In this document: positions 34,545 through 46,846 of the stretch, piece by piece
Numbering within the stretch: position 1 is the stretch's first letter
Layout of the letters: each line of letters starts with the position of its first letter
Assembly: GCA_028571685.1 (NCBI GenBank)
Contig: CM053142.1
Span: forward strand, 130,564,796-130,628,795
Source: Heterohyrax brucei
Taxonomy: Eukaryota; Chordata; Mammalia; Hyracoidea; Procaviidae
Direction: 5' to 3'
Length of the DNA: 64,000 bases
Made by a program: the position numbers and the translations under genes
Notes under the pieces: generated by a model
What the model saw: only the letters and a program-made list of their open reading frames with translations
What the model was told of the DNA's origin: nothing
Database searches by the model: none

Positions 34545-35065
34545 GCCAGAGGCACTGTGATGGATCACTTCTGTGTGGCCCCTATAGCCATGGCCAGGTA
34601 ACTCCCACCCAAGTGATCGGGTAGGACCATGCAAAGAAAGAGACTGTAGCTCACCAAGAGGACTCCTCAGTTTTGCCTTAAAAGAAAGCCAATTTCAGAG
34701 CAGAGACAGAATCCCACCACCACCAAGGAAGAATACCAAGGAGCAGAGGGAGTAAATCCATTGGAAGCAGGACCCCTGAGATGAAAAGAATCTGGAACTA
34801 GGAGACAAAGAGCCCAAGAAGCATTGGCAGACAAATGATGGCAGGAATTGGCAGTGGGCTTCCTGGTCCATAGAGTGAGAAACCTGTGTGCCTGGAGTGC
34901 CACCAGGGACTTGCTCATAGGGGCTAAAAGAGCTTTGTAGCACTCACCTGAGCAGGGCAGAGGCCTAGGGCCAGAGAGAGGTGTGCTTGCAAGCACAGCT
35001 GAAAAGAGACTATGCTATTGGAAGAACTGGAACTTGAGCATTCCCGAGCCTGAATTGTCACCCGT
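34545..35065 (+). repeat. Possible degenerate LTR-like repeat
   Basis: GGATCACTTCTGTGTGGCCC and TAACTCCCACCCAAGTGATC are phrases I associate with an afrotherian LTR-like repeat. No terminal motifs or duplication were found. Confidence 0.3.
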
Positions 35066-35284
35066 TACTTCCCTAACATGCCCAATAATCATAATACTGT
35101 CCCTGAGTTCTGTGTGGCCTCTGCAATGAGTTATCATACTCAGTGGAGAAGTAGAAAATGTTGTGGGAGGGACCCCTAGGCGTCAGAGTTGATAAAGATG
35201 ATGGAAAGAGGAGGTGCTTGGGCTGTTGATCTGGATTCTCCTCCCTCCTTATCAAGTTAGAGAAGGTCACACACACCCTCATGC

Positions 35285-35480
35285 CATTTTTATACCAGCT
35301 AAGTGATCTTGGACAAGCTGCTTTAACTTTTCTAACCTTCATTTTCCTTGTTTATCAAAAATAGTAAAGGAGAACACTGCACAGGTTTTTTGTTTGCTTG
35401 CTTTTTAACGGTGCTTCACATAACACCTTGCAAATCATAAAACATTGAATAATAAATATTGGCTACTATTATTTCTACAT
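35285..35480 (+). repeat. MIR SINE
   Basis: CTAAGTGATCTTGGACAAGC, CTTCATTTTCCTTGTTTATC and the terminal TAATAAATATTGGCTACTAT. Confidence 0.7.
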
Positions 35481-35571
35481 AACAGTAAATTAAACTACAT
35501 AGTCATTTTCAATAAGTCCATCTGATAACCTCAAAAAGACCCAAGAAATCCTTTGAAGTATTATTCTGTAT

Positions 35572-36050
35572 GTGTACCTAGGTTATTAATAGTAATAATA
35601 GGCAACATTTCCTAGGAATTTATTATGTACTGAAAACCACTGCCATCAAATCAGTTTCCATTAGTAGCAATACTACGGGTCAGAGTAGCACTGCCCATAG
35701 AGCTTCCCAGGAGCCCCTGGTTGGTTTGTACCGCCAGTCTTTTGGTTAGCAGATGTGGTGCTTAATTGCTGTGCCAGCAGGGTTTCCAAGGTGCTAAAAC
35801 CCAAAGCCACTGCTATCAAGTCAATTTTGACTCATAGCAACCCTACCGAACAGAGTACAACTGCTTGTAGAGTTTCCAAGGCGCACCTGGTGGATTTGAA
35901 CTCCAAGTTTTAGGGTTAGCAGACGTAGCACTTAACACTATGCCACCAGAGTTTCCTTATTATGTACTAGGCCTGTGAAACATAATTTATGTGTATTCTC
36001 TCACGGACTCTTTACCATAATACGTTTTTGACTCTGTTACAGTTAAGATT
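35572..36050 (-). repeat. MIR SINE split by the AfroSINE dimer
   Basis: AATAATAGGCAACATTTCC, then (after 35968) AGGCCTGTGAAACATAATTT and TGTATTCTCTCACGGAC. Confidence 0.65.
35632..35956 (-). mobile_element. AfroSINE dimer in one target site
   Basis: Two complete minus-strand copies (35632-35788 and about 35797-35956) lie in tandem. The pair is flanked by one 12-bp duplication TTATTATGTACT (35620-35631 and 35957-35968) inside a MIR. Confidence 0.9.
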
Positions 36051-36712
36051 TTCTACCTGAATGACAGGCTACACACCTGCTTTTGAGAATACTCTCTGGG
36101 AATATTTCATGTTATACTTAATCACCTTCTGCTACACGGACTCCTCCTTCCCTCCCGAGATGCGCATGCTTTAACCTGTCATTGGCCTGTATGTGAACAC
36201 ACAGAAAAATTTTGTCTTCATAGTCAATGATCCTACATCTCTTTTGACAACGATAGTGCCGTTCTTCTTCTTGATATAAAATGTCATTTCACTCAAAGAA
36301 GTAGAATTACTTCACAAGTCTGTTATTTTCCTCTGTTACAAGCTTCCCTTTCTTTCTACAAGCAATAAAATTGTGTTACACTAAATAACTACACGTAAGT
36401 AATGGACAAAACTCTTAATTCAAAACAATTAAAACACAATTAATTCCACATAGGCAAACCATGTTCTTAAGTTAGTTAAGTAATCTAGTCTACTAGGCTC
36501 TGTTCCTACAATCAAAGACTTAATTTTCTATGTCCAGACTTGGACTCATTAGTATTGCATTAATCAAGGAGGAGATTCATTTGTTTCTCCAAGGACAAAT
36601 GTTCTGGATGCTGGTCTTCACAAATTAGTCCCCAGGCCAATAGAGAAAGAAGCGATCCCACCCGCTGTGGACAAGGCAGCTAGCATCAGAGAAACCAAAG
36701 CAAGCCAGATCA

Positions 36713-36827
36713 AACCCACTGCAGTAGAACTGCTCTGTAGAGTTTCCAAGAAGCACTTGGTGGATTTTAATTGCTGGCCTTTTTGGTTAACAGACATAGC
36801 TCTTAACCAGTATGCCACCAGGGTTTC
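36713..36827 (-). mobile_element. AfroSINE, internally deleted
   Basis: CCCACTGC is joined directly to AGTAGAACTGCTCTG, so about 45 bases of the tail region are missing. Confidence 0.85.
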
Positions 36828-36849
36828 TCTGTGAGAGAACAGAAAGAAC

Positions 36850-36990
36850 TTATTCATTCACTAAATCTTACATAGAATATCTGTTATGTGCCAGGCCCTC
36901 TTCTGGACACTGAAGATATAACAATGAGCAAAGCACAATTATTAAATAAAATAGCTGTAAACAGGAAAACCAACAACCTACAAGAACAAG
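36850..36990 (-). repeat. L2 LINE terminus
   Basis: TTATTCATTCACTAAATCTT, TTATGTGCCAGGCCCTCTTC and GATATAACAATGAGCAAAGC. Confidence 0.7.
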
Positions 36991-37087
36991 ATTATAAGGT
37001 AAAACTTCAACAGTTCCAAAAGCTCTCTTCCTTGTCTTAGTTTCCCTTCATAGGAAGTCGGAAATACGGACAAGATTGTTAAGTAGA

Positions 37088-37325
37088 AACAATCATTGCC
37101 AACATTTACTTTGTTGATATAATGTGTTTGTAGTAAGATTTTAATTAACATTAGCTCATGCAGTCCTCACTAGAACCCAGGGAAGTAGCCAAAGTGGACA
37201 CTATTAATATCACCACTTTGCAGATGAGGAGACTGATGCATAAAGGATGCTATGTTCACACAATAAGTGAAAAGAATTGGTATGTGAACCTAAGCATTCC
37301 GGCTCCAGCGTCTGTATTTACTCTA
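37088..37325 (-). repeat. MIR SINE
   Basis: ATTAGCTCATGCAGTCCTCA, CTTTGCAGATGAGGAGACTG and GTGAACCTAAGCATTCCGG. Confidence 0.75.
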
Positions 37326-37350
37326 ACTGGATTCACTCTGACTGGATTCC

Positions 37351-37515
37351 TGGAAGACCTGGTGGCATGGTGGTTAGATGCTATGACTGCTAATCAAAAT
37401 ATCAGCAGTCCAAGTCCCCCAGGCATTCCTTGGAAACTCTATGGGACAGTTCTACTCTGTCCTATAGGGCTGCAATAAGTCACAACTGACTCAATAGCAG
37501 TGGGTGGGTTTTTTA
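37351..37515 (+). mobile_element. AfroSINE
   Basis: Full length, inserted at the edge of a MIR. Confidence 0.9.
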
Positions 37516-37543
37516 TGATTGGGTGTGCCTGTGTGTTATAGAT

Positions 37544-37722
37544 AATTAAAATGCTAACTAATGGTTGGAGGTTTGAGACTACGCAGAGGCTCCTTGGAAG
37601 AAAGGCCTGGTGGATCTACTTCTTAAAAAAAAAAGTCTTTGTAAACCATATGGAACAAAGTTCTACTCTGCTTATACACGGGTTGTCATGAGTCAAAATC
37701 AGTTCATCAACAAGTGGTATGC
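37544..37722 (+). mobile_element. AfroSINE second-type (CCTCGGAAGAAAGG module)
   Basis: GGTTGGAGGTTTGAGACTAC, TGGAAGAAAGGCCTGGTGG and an internal A-run. Confidence 0.8.
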
Positions 37723-38619
37723 TGAACCAAAAAAAATCATAGCTGGAAAAGATACTCAAGTAAATTCAGTCTCCAGTTGAAAACTTTTAATATCCACTTA
37801 CAAGGAAAGATTAACTCCAAGATCTCTGCTCCATCTTACATGAGGGAGGGAAAAGAAATATTGGAAATGACTTTAAAAGACAAGAGTGAAAAGGAGAACT
37901 GGAGAGAGAAACAAATTTCAACCTGAAGATGAATAATGTCATCATAAAGATGGAACCGCATGTGTGTATGTTTGTGTCATTTGCTTTGTTTGTTCATTTT
38001 GTGCTTCACATTAAAACTACAAAAAAAAATCTCAAAACAGTCTAGTCCCAGCCAAGACAGCAGCTAGCAGTAAGATTTAAAGAAGTTTAACTACTACTTT
38101 ATAAGTGAAACATTTACATGGATGCCATCTAAGCCCTTCTGTCCTGAAATTATCAGACACCAAAGTAGTTGGCTCAAATTCTGCAATTTGAAGAAAGAGG
38201 TTTCATGAAGAGCATGAATACCTGTCAAACCCTAGAACCATCTCAGACTTCCTAGACACAACAGCTAATTACAAAGTACAGAGGAAGCTAACCACATGGT
38301 GCAACACTAAACAAGAATGTTCTAGAATTTAAATATTGAGTGCTTAAGATGTGAGAGCAAAGTATCCACTCAAATTCTGTGTGTTAAATAAGTAATGTAA
38401 CACTAAGGCATTTCTGCCCACTGTGCCTTCTACAAAGGAACCTTCTCCTACAATGCATCCCACAGGGGGGCAGGAAGGACAGGAAGCACTTCTGAATTCA
38501 CCTATGTCTAAGGCTTGCATATGCCTCCTAGGAAGAGCAAGGAGAGGAAACAAACAGGGCCTTGTAAAGGCGCCAGTGTTGCTATTACACCCTGGTTTAC
38601 AGCATCTTGAGTTCCATTT

Positions 38620-38783
38620 ACTATAAATGATTCCAACTCACAGCAGCCCCAAAGGGTTTCCAAAGCTGTAAACCTCCAGGGAAGCCACCTGCCACATCTT
38701 TCTTCCTCAGAGCAGCTGTTGGTTTGGAACTGATGACCTTCCAGTTAACAGTCCATCATTTTAACCACTGCAGACTCCAGGGC
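38620..38783 (-). mobile_element. AfroSINE long variant
   Basis: Contains CCACATCTTTCTTCCTCAGA and GCAGCTGTTGGTTTGGAACT, the long-variant middle. Confidence 0.75.
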
Positions 38784-39241
38784 ATCCAGCACATACTAAA
38801 TACTGAAGAAATGCCTGTTGAGGGAATATATGAATAATCAACCAGTCAAATGCAGGTATCTGCTTGCTGACTCAGCACCCACAAGAATCCTACCAGTTTA
38901 ATAATAGCTTGAAGCATGACCTAGGCAATAGTGTTCATTATATTTTTTGTTCAAAGCAATTGGATGAAACTTTAGTTTGCGTCCTAAAACTCCTAGTGTG
39001 TTTGAAAAATCAGACAAATTTGGATTTTGAGTGACAGCTAAAGTAAAAATGGAAAATCACTCTCCATCAATAATTCTAATGAAACAAGACACATGGGTTA
39101 ATGAATGGAAAGTTCCACATGCTACAGTCTCACAGACAACGAGCTGCTCATAGTATATACTCTTGAAGAATGGTGTCAAATCCTCTCTAGAAAAGCGATT
39201 ATGTGATATGACAAACAGACATAATAGTCTCACAATCAATA

Positions 39242-39402
39242 CCCACTGCCGTCAGGTAAATTCTGACCCATGGCAACTCTGTAGTTATACTACACAGAGT
39301 ACAACTGCCCCATAGAGTTTCCAAGGAGTGTCTGACAGATTTGAATGGCCAAACTTTCAGTTAGCAGTTGTATCGCTTAACTACTATGCCATCCGGGTTT
39401 CC
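39242..39402 (-). mobile_element. AfroSINE with target duplication
   Basis: Full length, flanked by ATCAATA at 39235-39241 and 39403-39409. Confidence 0.92.
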
Positions 39403-39409
39403 ATCAATA

Positions 39410-41774
39410 AGAGAGTGTAAAGCCATGCGTAAGATCTTCTACATTTTATCCATCTAAACATACAACTTCAGATTGCAGTCATCTTTATCCATCTGTTTAA
39501 GTTTAGCTACATGGCTAAGATAGATCCTAACTCTAGCCATGGTCTAGGTTTTCTGAAGCTTCCCCCCTGCCAAAAAAATATAAATGGTAGCTATAGGATT
39601 AGAATAACAACTAAATCAAATTTTGTTCTACCACAGTAGATGTGGTTTTAATGAGTCTTTATAATGAGGATTTATAGATATCATCTAAGGTACATTAAAA
39701 ACAGTTGAGAAAAGAGCATCTGTTCAGCTGACACGCACGCACACAAAAATTGAATGTCACTTTGATAAAAGCACAAGCACTAGGCCACCTACACAAAACC
39801 ATTGAGATCAGGAAACTTAGAAAGAAAAGAATAAAACATGCCTTGCTGGAGGAAAGCACGACTGTGCTTGCAACCAAGTGTTCACTAAAGGAGGAAAGAA
39901 TGAGTAAACTGTTAGCCAAGTGTCCTGAATTTGTAAACAGACACTGTTCTTAAAAATCACAAATATCCAACACTGGCATAAATATATACCGGAAGAGATT
40001 ACAAAGCTTATCTCATTTCTATATTTCCTATAACTACTGCAGTTATCTGATATTAATATGGGTATAGTCTCACCTAGAATAGTCTTAGACCCTCACAGAA
40101 AATTTCTCAATGTTGTCATCATTGAAAAAAGAACAAGAGAAAGCCTTTAAATACCATGATACAAGTAAATACTAGATTAAGATGGCTTTATTATAGATTT
40201 ATTTTAATTCTCAACATAAATATCATTTGTCAGTTATTCTACGTAATTTAATACATGAAGAAAATTCCAAACTCAGCAGTAGAGCTGTGCCCCATGATTT
40301 GAACAGATAAGTTATGTATCATTAAACAAGGAATGACTTTGTCAGCAGACACTACATAGCATAATTAAAGAACATAATTACCAAGATTAAAACCAATTCT
40401 ACACAAATGATCTCTTTAAAGTACTACTGTAAACTGTACACATGACATGTGGTAATATTAACATTAAGCCCCAAGAAGGCATTTGATTGCTTAACAGAAC
40501 CACTCCTCTGGAAACGGTTAGGAAAACGTAATTGAAAGAAGATGAGCGTTCTATGTATGGAAAGCAGTAATGGAAGACACAATTCTTCAAAACTACCACA
40601 TGCTAGATCCCCCACTCTGTTACATTATTTTGTTTAACTATCTCATAAACCACAAGATGAGTTTGTTATTATTATTGTCATTCCTTAACAAGCTAGGAAA
40701 TTGATGCTAAAGGACATCACAGGGGAATTGCAGAACTGGGATTTAAAACCACATCTGTCTATACTACCAGGCAATTAAATTCAAAGTCTAATGTACTCCT
40801 AGAATTTTAAAAACTAGCATTTTTAACTTAGCAGCTAAGCAAAGAATAGGAAAGTGTTGGTCTTACATTCTAGTTCTTGCTTTATTAGTTGGTTCAACCA
40901 AATGCAGTTCTATAAAAAAATAAACTTTAAAATTATGTGACCAAATAATTGTCAGGTTGACGTGCTAGCTGTAATTAATGGTACAAATTACTTAGCAAAA
41001 CCGTTACAAGAAATGCCAATACAAACCAGACCGTAAAACGAACCACATGTAATCAACATGAAGAAATATATCTCTCAAATTACCAGTGACTGTCCAGGCT
41101 CTTAAAATGTTAATTAGAAAGATGAAGAAATCTTGAAAACTAATGAGGTTTTTTTTCAGTTTCAAGTTTGATCACTAACAATTAGGCATAAATTGTTTTA
41201 TGAATTCAAATAGGAAACTGCGGAGTTCACTTTGAAGTCTGAGAATATTTGAGCTCGGTAAGAATGTGGGAAATGTTTTCTCGCATACACATAGACCACC
41301 TTTCCAAATACCATGGTTAGCTAAGATTATAAAAACACATATTTTTTTTTATAATTATGCCAAATCAAATCAATTGAAAAATAAAATGTAATATTTATAC
41401 AAAATAAAATACCATGTCAAGAGTTTGGGCCCAAAACAGTGAGATGTCCTGCAATTGCAGAGGTATGCGATTTCAGACCCAAAGGTGGGCTGTGAGGCTT
41501 AGCGCAGTACTATGTCTTAAAAGTGGCCCAAAAAGGTGCCAGTCTTGGTGGACTTGCAAAGAAGCCAAAAGGTGAATAACACAAAGACATTAGAAAGATT
41601 CCATAAAAATGAAAAATAATTTAAGAGCATGAGTTAATAATGACACTAAAGGAAAATGCAAATAAAAATGTCAGCAGCTCATTGCTCACCTTGAGAGAAT
41701 TCTGTATACTGAAAATTGGTAAATAAAGAAAAAGAACCAACTATCTATCTTTTTTTTTTTTTGCTACAAGTACA
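39410..41774. other. IL26 intron 3, mostly repeat-poor
   Basis: Apart from the MIR at 40590 this AT-rich stretch shows no recent insertion, unlike the rest of the intron. Confidence 0.45.
40590..40785 (-). repeat. MIR SINE
   Basis: TTAACTATCTCATAAACCAC, AAGCTAGGAAATTGATGCTA and GCAGAACTGGGATTTAAAAC. Confidence 0.65.
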
Positions 41775-42332
41775 AGGACCGCCAATTCAGCTTGGGAACT
41801 CATACTGGAAAAAGTGCAACGTACCACATTGCTGAATATCACTATGGTCACCTTCAAAGTACTCCCATTGGGTAGCTGTGCACCAACACCAGCACCTAGT
41901 CCACCCTTCACAGCAATTTGGAGCTCTTTTTCCCAAAATAGTCAGCATAGCTGTCATCGTATTACCCTTGATGTCCTGAGTATCATCAAAATGTCTTCTT
42001 TCCAGTATTTCCTGCATCTTCTGGTAAAGAAAGAAGTCATTAGGGCCCAGATTAGGTGAGCAGGGAGGGTGTTGTAATATAGTTATTTGTTTACTGGCTA
42101 AGAACTCTCTCACAGACAACTATACAATTAAGTTTATCAACTTGCCACCATGCTACTGTGTGCAATGGCCATTCCAGCAAAAGCTCCAAAATTGCTTTGA
42201 AGGGTGGGCTAGACACTGGGGTCAGTACATAACTTCCAAAGGGGAGTACTTCAAAGGTGACAGTAGTGATAGTCAGCAATGAGGTATGTAGCACTTAGAA
42301 CAATTAAATTGGCAGGCCTAATTGTCAGACCT
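41775..42332. mobile_element. Mariner-derived foldback element, copy 2
   Basis: A 558-bp copy of the element at 22755 in the same orientation. Minus-strand frame: SVREFLASKQITILQHPP ... FEGD-type end. Plus-strand frame at about 42160-42290: NCFEGWARHWGQYITSKG ... DSQQ-stop. The inversion junction near 42130-42160 is at the same place as in copy 1. It lies in IL26 intron 3. Confidence 0.82.
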
Positions 42333-42334
42333 CA

Positions 42335-43439
42335 TGATTCCTTATGACAGTCAATTAGTCATAGGTAGGTTCAGTTTACAGAATTATTTCAGCTTATAAA
42401 CAGAGAAGGCATAACAGAATTTTAAAGATATTTTTAAACTGCTGTGAATCAAAGGCTCTAGATAATAATCATGAACACATGCTAACATCACAAAAATAGA
42501 GAATATACATTATGGGCTTCTCGATGAAACAAACAACAATGCCTATAAAGTGTTCTTACCAAAGCGTCATGCCTGATTCTGATTGCGTCTGTCTGCATAA
42601 TGCTACTACAAGAGAAGTAAACAGAAAATCATATTAAACAACACTATGGAAATACAACCAGGCAGATAATAAGACAAGGAACCCAATTTCTTTAACAGAT
42701 AGATTTCAAAAAGAATGAGGAAGGGAAAGAGAAAGAGGAGGAGAGAGAAGAGGAGGAGAAGGAGAAATATGAAGGGGTAACTTTCACCTAAAAGAAACTT
42801 AAGTGATATACTTACCAATTGCAATGTTTGAACTTTGCTTGGATCCTAATTAGAACAAATTAACTTAGAAAACTTGTAAGACAGGAAATATGAACACTGA
42901 TTGAATTTTGAGAACTCAATGTTAATTCTTTAGGTATGATAAAGGCAGTGTGGTATGTATTTTTATAAAGAGTGAGTTCAAATCTCTTAGAAATAAATAA
43001 TGAAATAGTTCTGGATGAAATAACATTATTTCTGGCATTTTACTCCACCCAGTTCAGGGTATGAAGAATGGGGGAGGTGGGTTAGAGGTATAGATGAATC
43101 AAAACAAGCTGGGTCATGGATACACAGAGGTCTGTCTTCTATTTTCTTTCTACTTTTGAATATGCTTAAAATGTCCAATAATAAAAAATTAGTGAATAAA
43201 GCATGGTCAACAATAAATAATGTAAAAGATGAAGCAAAAGAGACCAGATTTACATTTCCATCTGAAAGAACTAAAAAGTAAATGAGCCAATGGTTTACAG
43301 TATCTTAAACACAAGACAAGAAGGAAAGGAGGTGAGCTCTACAATTCCCTGAGCTTTATTAACCTGAACCCTACAATTTTCCCAGCTTTACTAACCTACT
43401 AACTTGCTGGAGAGGTTTTGCAAGTTGCAGAGTAGGAAG
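42335..43439. other. IL26 intron 3, no feature recognised
   Basis: Contains a purine-rich GAGGAGAGAGAAGAGGAGGA tract around 42715-42775. Two splice-like segments here were considered and rejected. Confidence 0.45.
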
Positions 43440-44680
43440 GTAAAATGGTAGGTGGAGACCAGCACTCTTGTTTAGTTGAGGACAGAGCATACCAAAAAGG
43501 AGAAAGCCCCAGATACCTGCAGAGGGACCCCTTGAGTCTTCAGCTGAGAAATGATGAGAGGATGAATGTGAGGAAACTACCAAGGAAAGAACCACCAAGA
43601 GTGATTACAGTGACAACCCCCAAAACTCACAAAAAGACTGATGTAATACTTATCCCTACCAGTCAGAGTAAAAATGCTTATAAATCACAAGGAACTAAGT
43701 TCACAGAAATGTATTGCCTCAGTGGAGGTACAAACCTAGCACTAGATTTAATATTGCTTTCATCCTGCCTAACAAAACTTGAAAACAAGATCTGAATGGA
43801 TCAATCTTTTACAAATAAATTTAACTGGATCATAGGATAAAACTCGATATTTCCAAGAGCACTAAAATATCAAGGATACAAAAAGTCACATTTCAAAAAG
43901 TCACATTTCAAAAAGTCACAGTGTCTGGCATTCAATCAAAAATTACCAGACATGCAGAGAAGCAAAAATAAATGATTTATAATGTGGGGTAAAGTCAATT
44001 CATTGAAACCAGTGCATAATTGTCATAAATTAGAGAGTTAACAGACAAGAATATTAAAAGAATCACTGTAACTCTATTCTCTATGTTCTAGAAGTGCAGG
44101 AAAGATTGAACATGCTAAACAGAGAAATGGAAACTATTAATAAGACTTTTGGGAATAAAATCTACAATCTTCAGGATGAAAAATGCACTGAATGGTATTA
44201 AAAGCAGATTCAATATTGTGGAAGATTAGTGAACTTAAAGACATAACAGTAGAAATTTTCATAAAAGAAAGAAGAAAAAAAGACTGAAAAAAAGGAAAAC
44301 AGAAAAAACAGCATCAATGTATTAATAGCCTAAAACAGGTATGATTTGAGTCCCAAGAGGAGATGAGACAGAAGAGAGTAAAGAATTTTTTTAATATATA
44401 ATGACTGAAAATGTTCCAAATTTGAAGGAAACTGTAAATTCACAGATACAAGAAATGAAAGAAACTATACTTGTGAACATAATATTCAAATCACTTTTAA
44501 AAAGCAATTAAAAAAATCTTTATACAAGAGGAGGGGCATATGACATACAAGTTTTGTACAGCAAAAGAAAAACAATTCAAATAAAGGAGAAGCTAGAACA
44601 TCTAGACATTCACATTTCAAAAAGTGAATCTAGAGAGAAAACTTACATCATTCAGAAAACATAAATGGATGTGGGGAGTG
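43440..44680 (+). repeat. A-rich block, possibly an ancient LINE remnant
   Basis: Phrases such as CTGAAAATGTTCCAAATTTG and AAGAAATGAAAGAAACTATA resemble degraded L1-type coding sequence. No family assignment is secure and the frame at 43445-43795 has no recognisable similarity. Confidence 0.3.
43880..43920. repeat. 15-bp tandem repeat, just under three copies
   Basis: Unit AAAAAGTCACATTTC repeated at 43880, 43895 and 43910 (last copy partial). Confidence 0.9.
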
Positions 44681-45354
44681 AAGGCAACATGGCACTATCG
44701 ACAGAAACACCACACCATCCTTCTATAGCAAAGACCTTAAAAATTAAGTGAAATAGAGACAGACATCAATCCTGGAGCCCTAAGCATAGGACAAAGAGGT
44801 AAAGAATTCAACCAAGCACCACAAGAAATAAGAAACTGACAGAACAGTGAGTGGGAAGAGATCCAAGCAGAGATCCCTTGTGAACTAATGCAGTCCAAAT
44901 ATGCCATCTTGGGCACCTGTCAGAGATTGGTGGACAGAGAGCACGGGAAAGCAGATTCATAAAGCTCCCAGCAGGAAACAGGGCATCTGGTAACCCCTGA
45001 TACACACTTTCCCACCCCTCACCCTTCATTCCCTTGCTTGACCCTTGCCACTTCCCAGCAGTCATGGGCACTGGGCCAAGAGATATGAGCTTCATTCCAC
45101 TGGCTGTACCCTGCCCACACTGGCTGACTCCTTCAGTGTCAGTTCTTTGTTGCTTTTTTCAGCTTCTTTTGGTTTCTTCCCTGCCTCTCACTTCTTCCCC
45201 CTCCCTTCTCTTCAACACATAACTCCATGTGCCACCTTTGCTGCTTCTTGACAGACTGTGAAGTGCTCACCGGAGAACTGCTTCCTCCATCCACACTGCC
45301 ACACTGCTGGGATCCCTGGGGCCTTTTTTGTTTTTTGTGTTTCCAGTAGGCATC

Positions 45355-45848
45355 CTAAATAAAATGTTCACTCTTCATGAAAACTCTCAATAAGATATAC
45401 ACATAAGGGAAGTTTTTCAACATAATACAAGGCATCTCTACAAAACCAACAGTTAGCATCATTCTTAATGAAGAGAGGCTGAAAACACTGAGAATAGAAA
45501 AAAGACAAGGATACCCTTTGTCATCATTCCTTTTTAACATTGGGAAGCCCTGGTGACATACTGATTAAGTGCTATGCCTGCTAACCAAAAGGTTGGCAGT
45601 TCAAATCTGCCAGATGCTCTTAGGAAATGCTATTGGGAAGTTCTACTCTGTTCTTCTATAGGGTCACCATGAGTTGTAATTGACTTCACTGCACTAGGTT
45701 TGGCTTGGGGGTTATTTAGCACTCTGCTAGAAGTCCTACTAGGGCAATAAGGCAAGAAAAAGAAACAAACCACATCTAAATTGTTAAGGAAGATGCAAAA
45801 CTGCTCCTATTTGCAGATGATACGATACTATACATAGAAAACCCAAAA
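45355..45848 (+). mobile_element. Older L1, 5'-truncated, left part
   Basis: The sequence corresponds to ORF2 reverse transcriptase just upstream of and including the FADD-type motif (TTTGCAGATGATACGATACT near 45811). Translations such as SIILNEERLK and GYPLSSFLFNI match the same region of the young L1. It is interrupted by an AfroSINE (45541-45712) and then by the young L1. It resumes at 53061. Confidence 0.8.
45541..45712 (+). mobile_element. AfroSINE inside the older L1
   Basis: Full length. The flanks TTTAACATTG and TTTAGCACTC look like a mutated target duplication of the L1 sequence they interrupt. Confidence 0.9.
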
Positions 45849-46846
45849 GAGGCGGAGTCAAGATGGCGGACTAAGCACATGTCTCCTTATATCCCTCTGG
45901 AAACCAAGACCTGAATTGACAATCAAACGGAGCCTTCTGGTCACCTAATCAGCCCCAGGACACGGCACAGGGCTGTTACTTTAGACTTCATTCTACTGAG
46001 TGAAAAACCTCCTCTCTTAGGCTGACTCCCATGCCTGGCTATCCTTGGCTCTCATAGACTGAAGGTAAACGCACCATTTTGACTTTTTTTTTCCTCTGTC
46101 TTGACCGGTGGGCGGAGCTGGGTCTTGCCTAGCAGCTAGACTCAGACACGCTGCTGGGAGGACAGGGAGGCAAAATTCCCATATTTTGAGAGCCAGGCTT
46201 GGGACTCTGTTAATCTAGCCACGTTGAGCCTTTAGTTTTATATCTGCCTGAGTGGCGTTTGTACGGAGTTTCACAGTCAGTGTGTGGGACACTATGCTGG
46301 ATACGAAGATTCTAGCGGGACCTCATTCTTAGCCTGGGAGCCAGCACCTGCAAACAGGACAGTGCTTCTCTGACAGAAAAGCAGTAATTTACCTAGTGCC
46401 ACCTGCTTTGGGGGTCCTGCAACAGAATCAGAGGAATCACTACCTCTCAGCACCTTTAGCCCTTATGTCTGCTGCCTGTGTGGAGGGTGCCATCTTGGAT
46501 ACAGTGGCCGCAGCTGGACCTAATTCTTAGCTTGGGAGCCAGAGCCTGCCCACAGGAGAGTGCTTTCCTATCAGAAAAGCGTACTCTAAGCAGTGTCATC
46601 TAAGGCTAGGCCCTGTCAGCAGAGGCCAACAGGGCAGTAGCATTGCTGTATTCTGAACTAGTTTGTATCAACTGGGGTTGGATATAGTGGCGCTTACTTT
46701 GCCAGTTGAGAAGAGGGACCTCTAGACCTGAAAACCTAACTGACTTATGAAGTGGTCAGATATCTTTTGCTTTACATTTTAAGATAGCCTACAGACACAT
46801 CTGCAGTCCATCCTCACAGTACCTCTGCCAGCCTCTACATACTCAC
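45849..46846 (+). promoter_or_regulatory. L1 5' UTR with YY1-like motif
   Basis: About 1 kb precedes the ORF1 ATG. Its first bases contain CAAGATGGCGG (45859-45869), the type of YY1 site found at the start of primate L1 promoters, where it helps position transcription initiation. The segment is richer in GC than its surroundings. Confidence 0.65.

Noticed and set aside
42560-42605. A 46-nt minus-strand segment with good acceptor and donor signals
   Set aside because: It lies inside IL26 intron 3 and has no counterpart in the human IL26 protein. Short splice-like pairs arise often by chance in 28 kb.
42819-42848. A 30-nt minus-strand segment reading DPSKVQTLQL with a GTAAGTAT donor
   Set aside because: Also inside IL26 intron 3 and not part of IL-26. 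Too short to support without transcript data.
43445-43795. 116-codon open frame
   Set aside because: Lies in an A-rich LINE-like remnant and has no family signature.
43880-43920. Short direct repeats as a CRISPR-like array
   Set aside because: Three adjacent 15-bp units without spacers in mammalian DNA are a simple tandem repeat.
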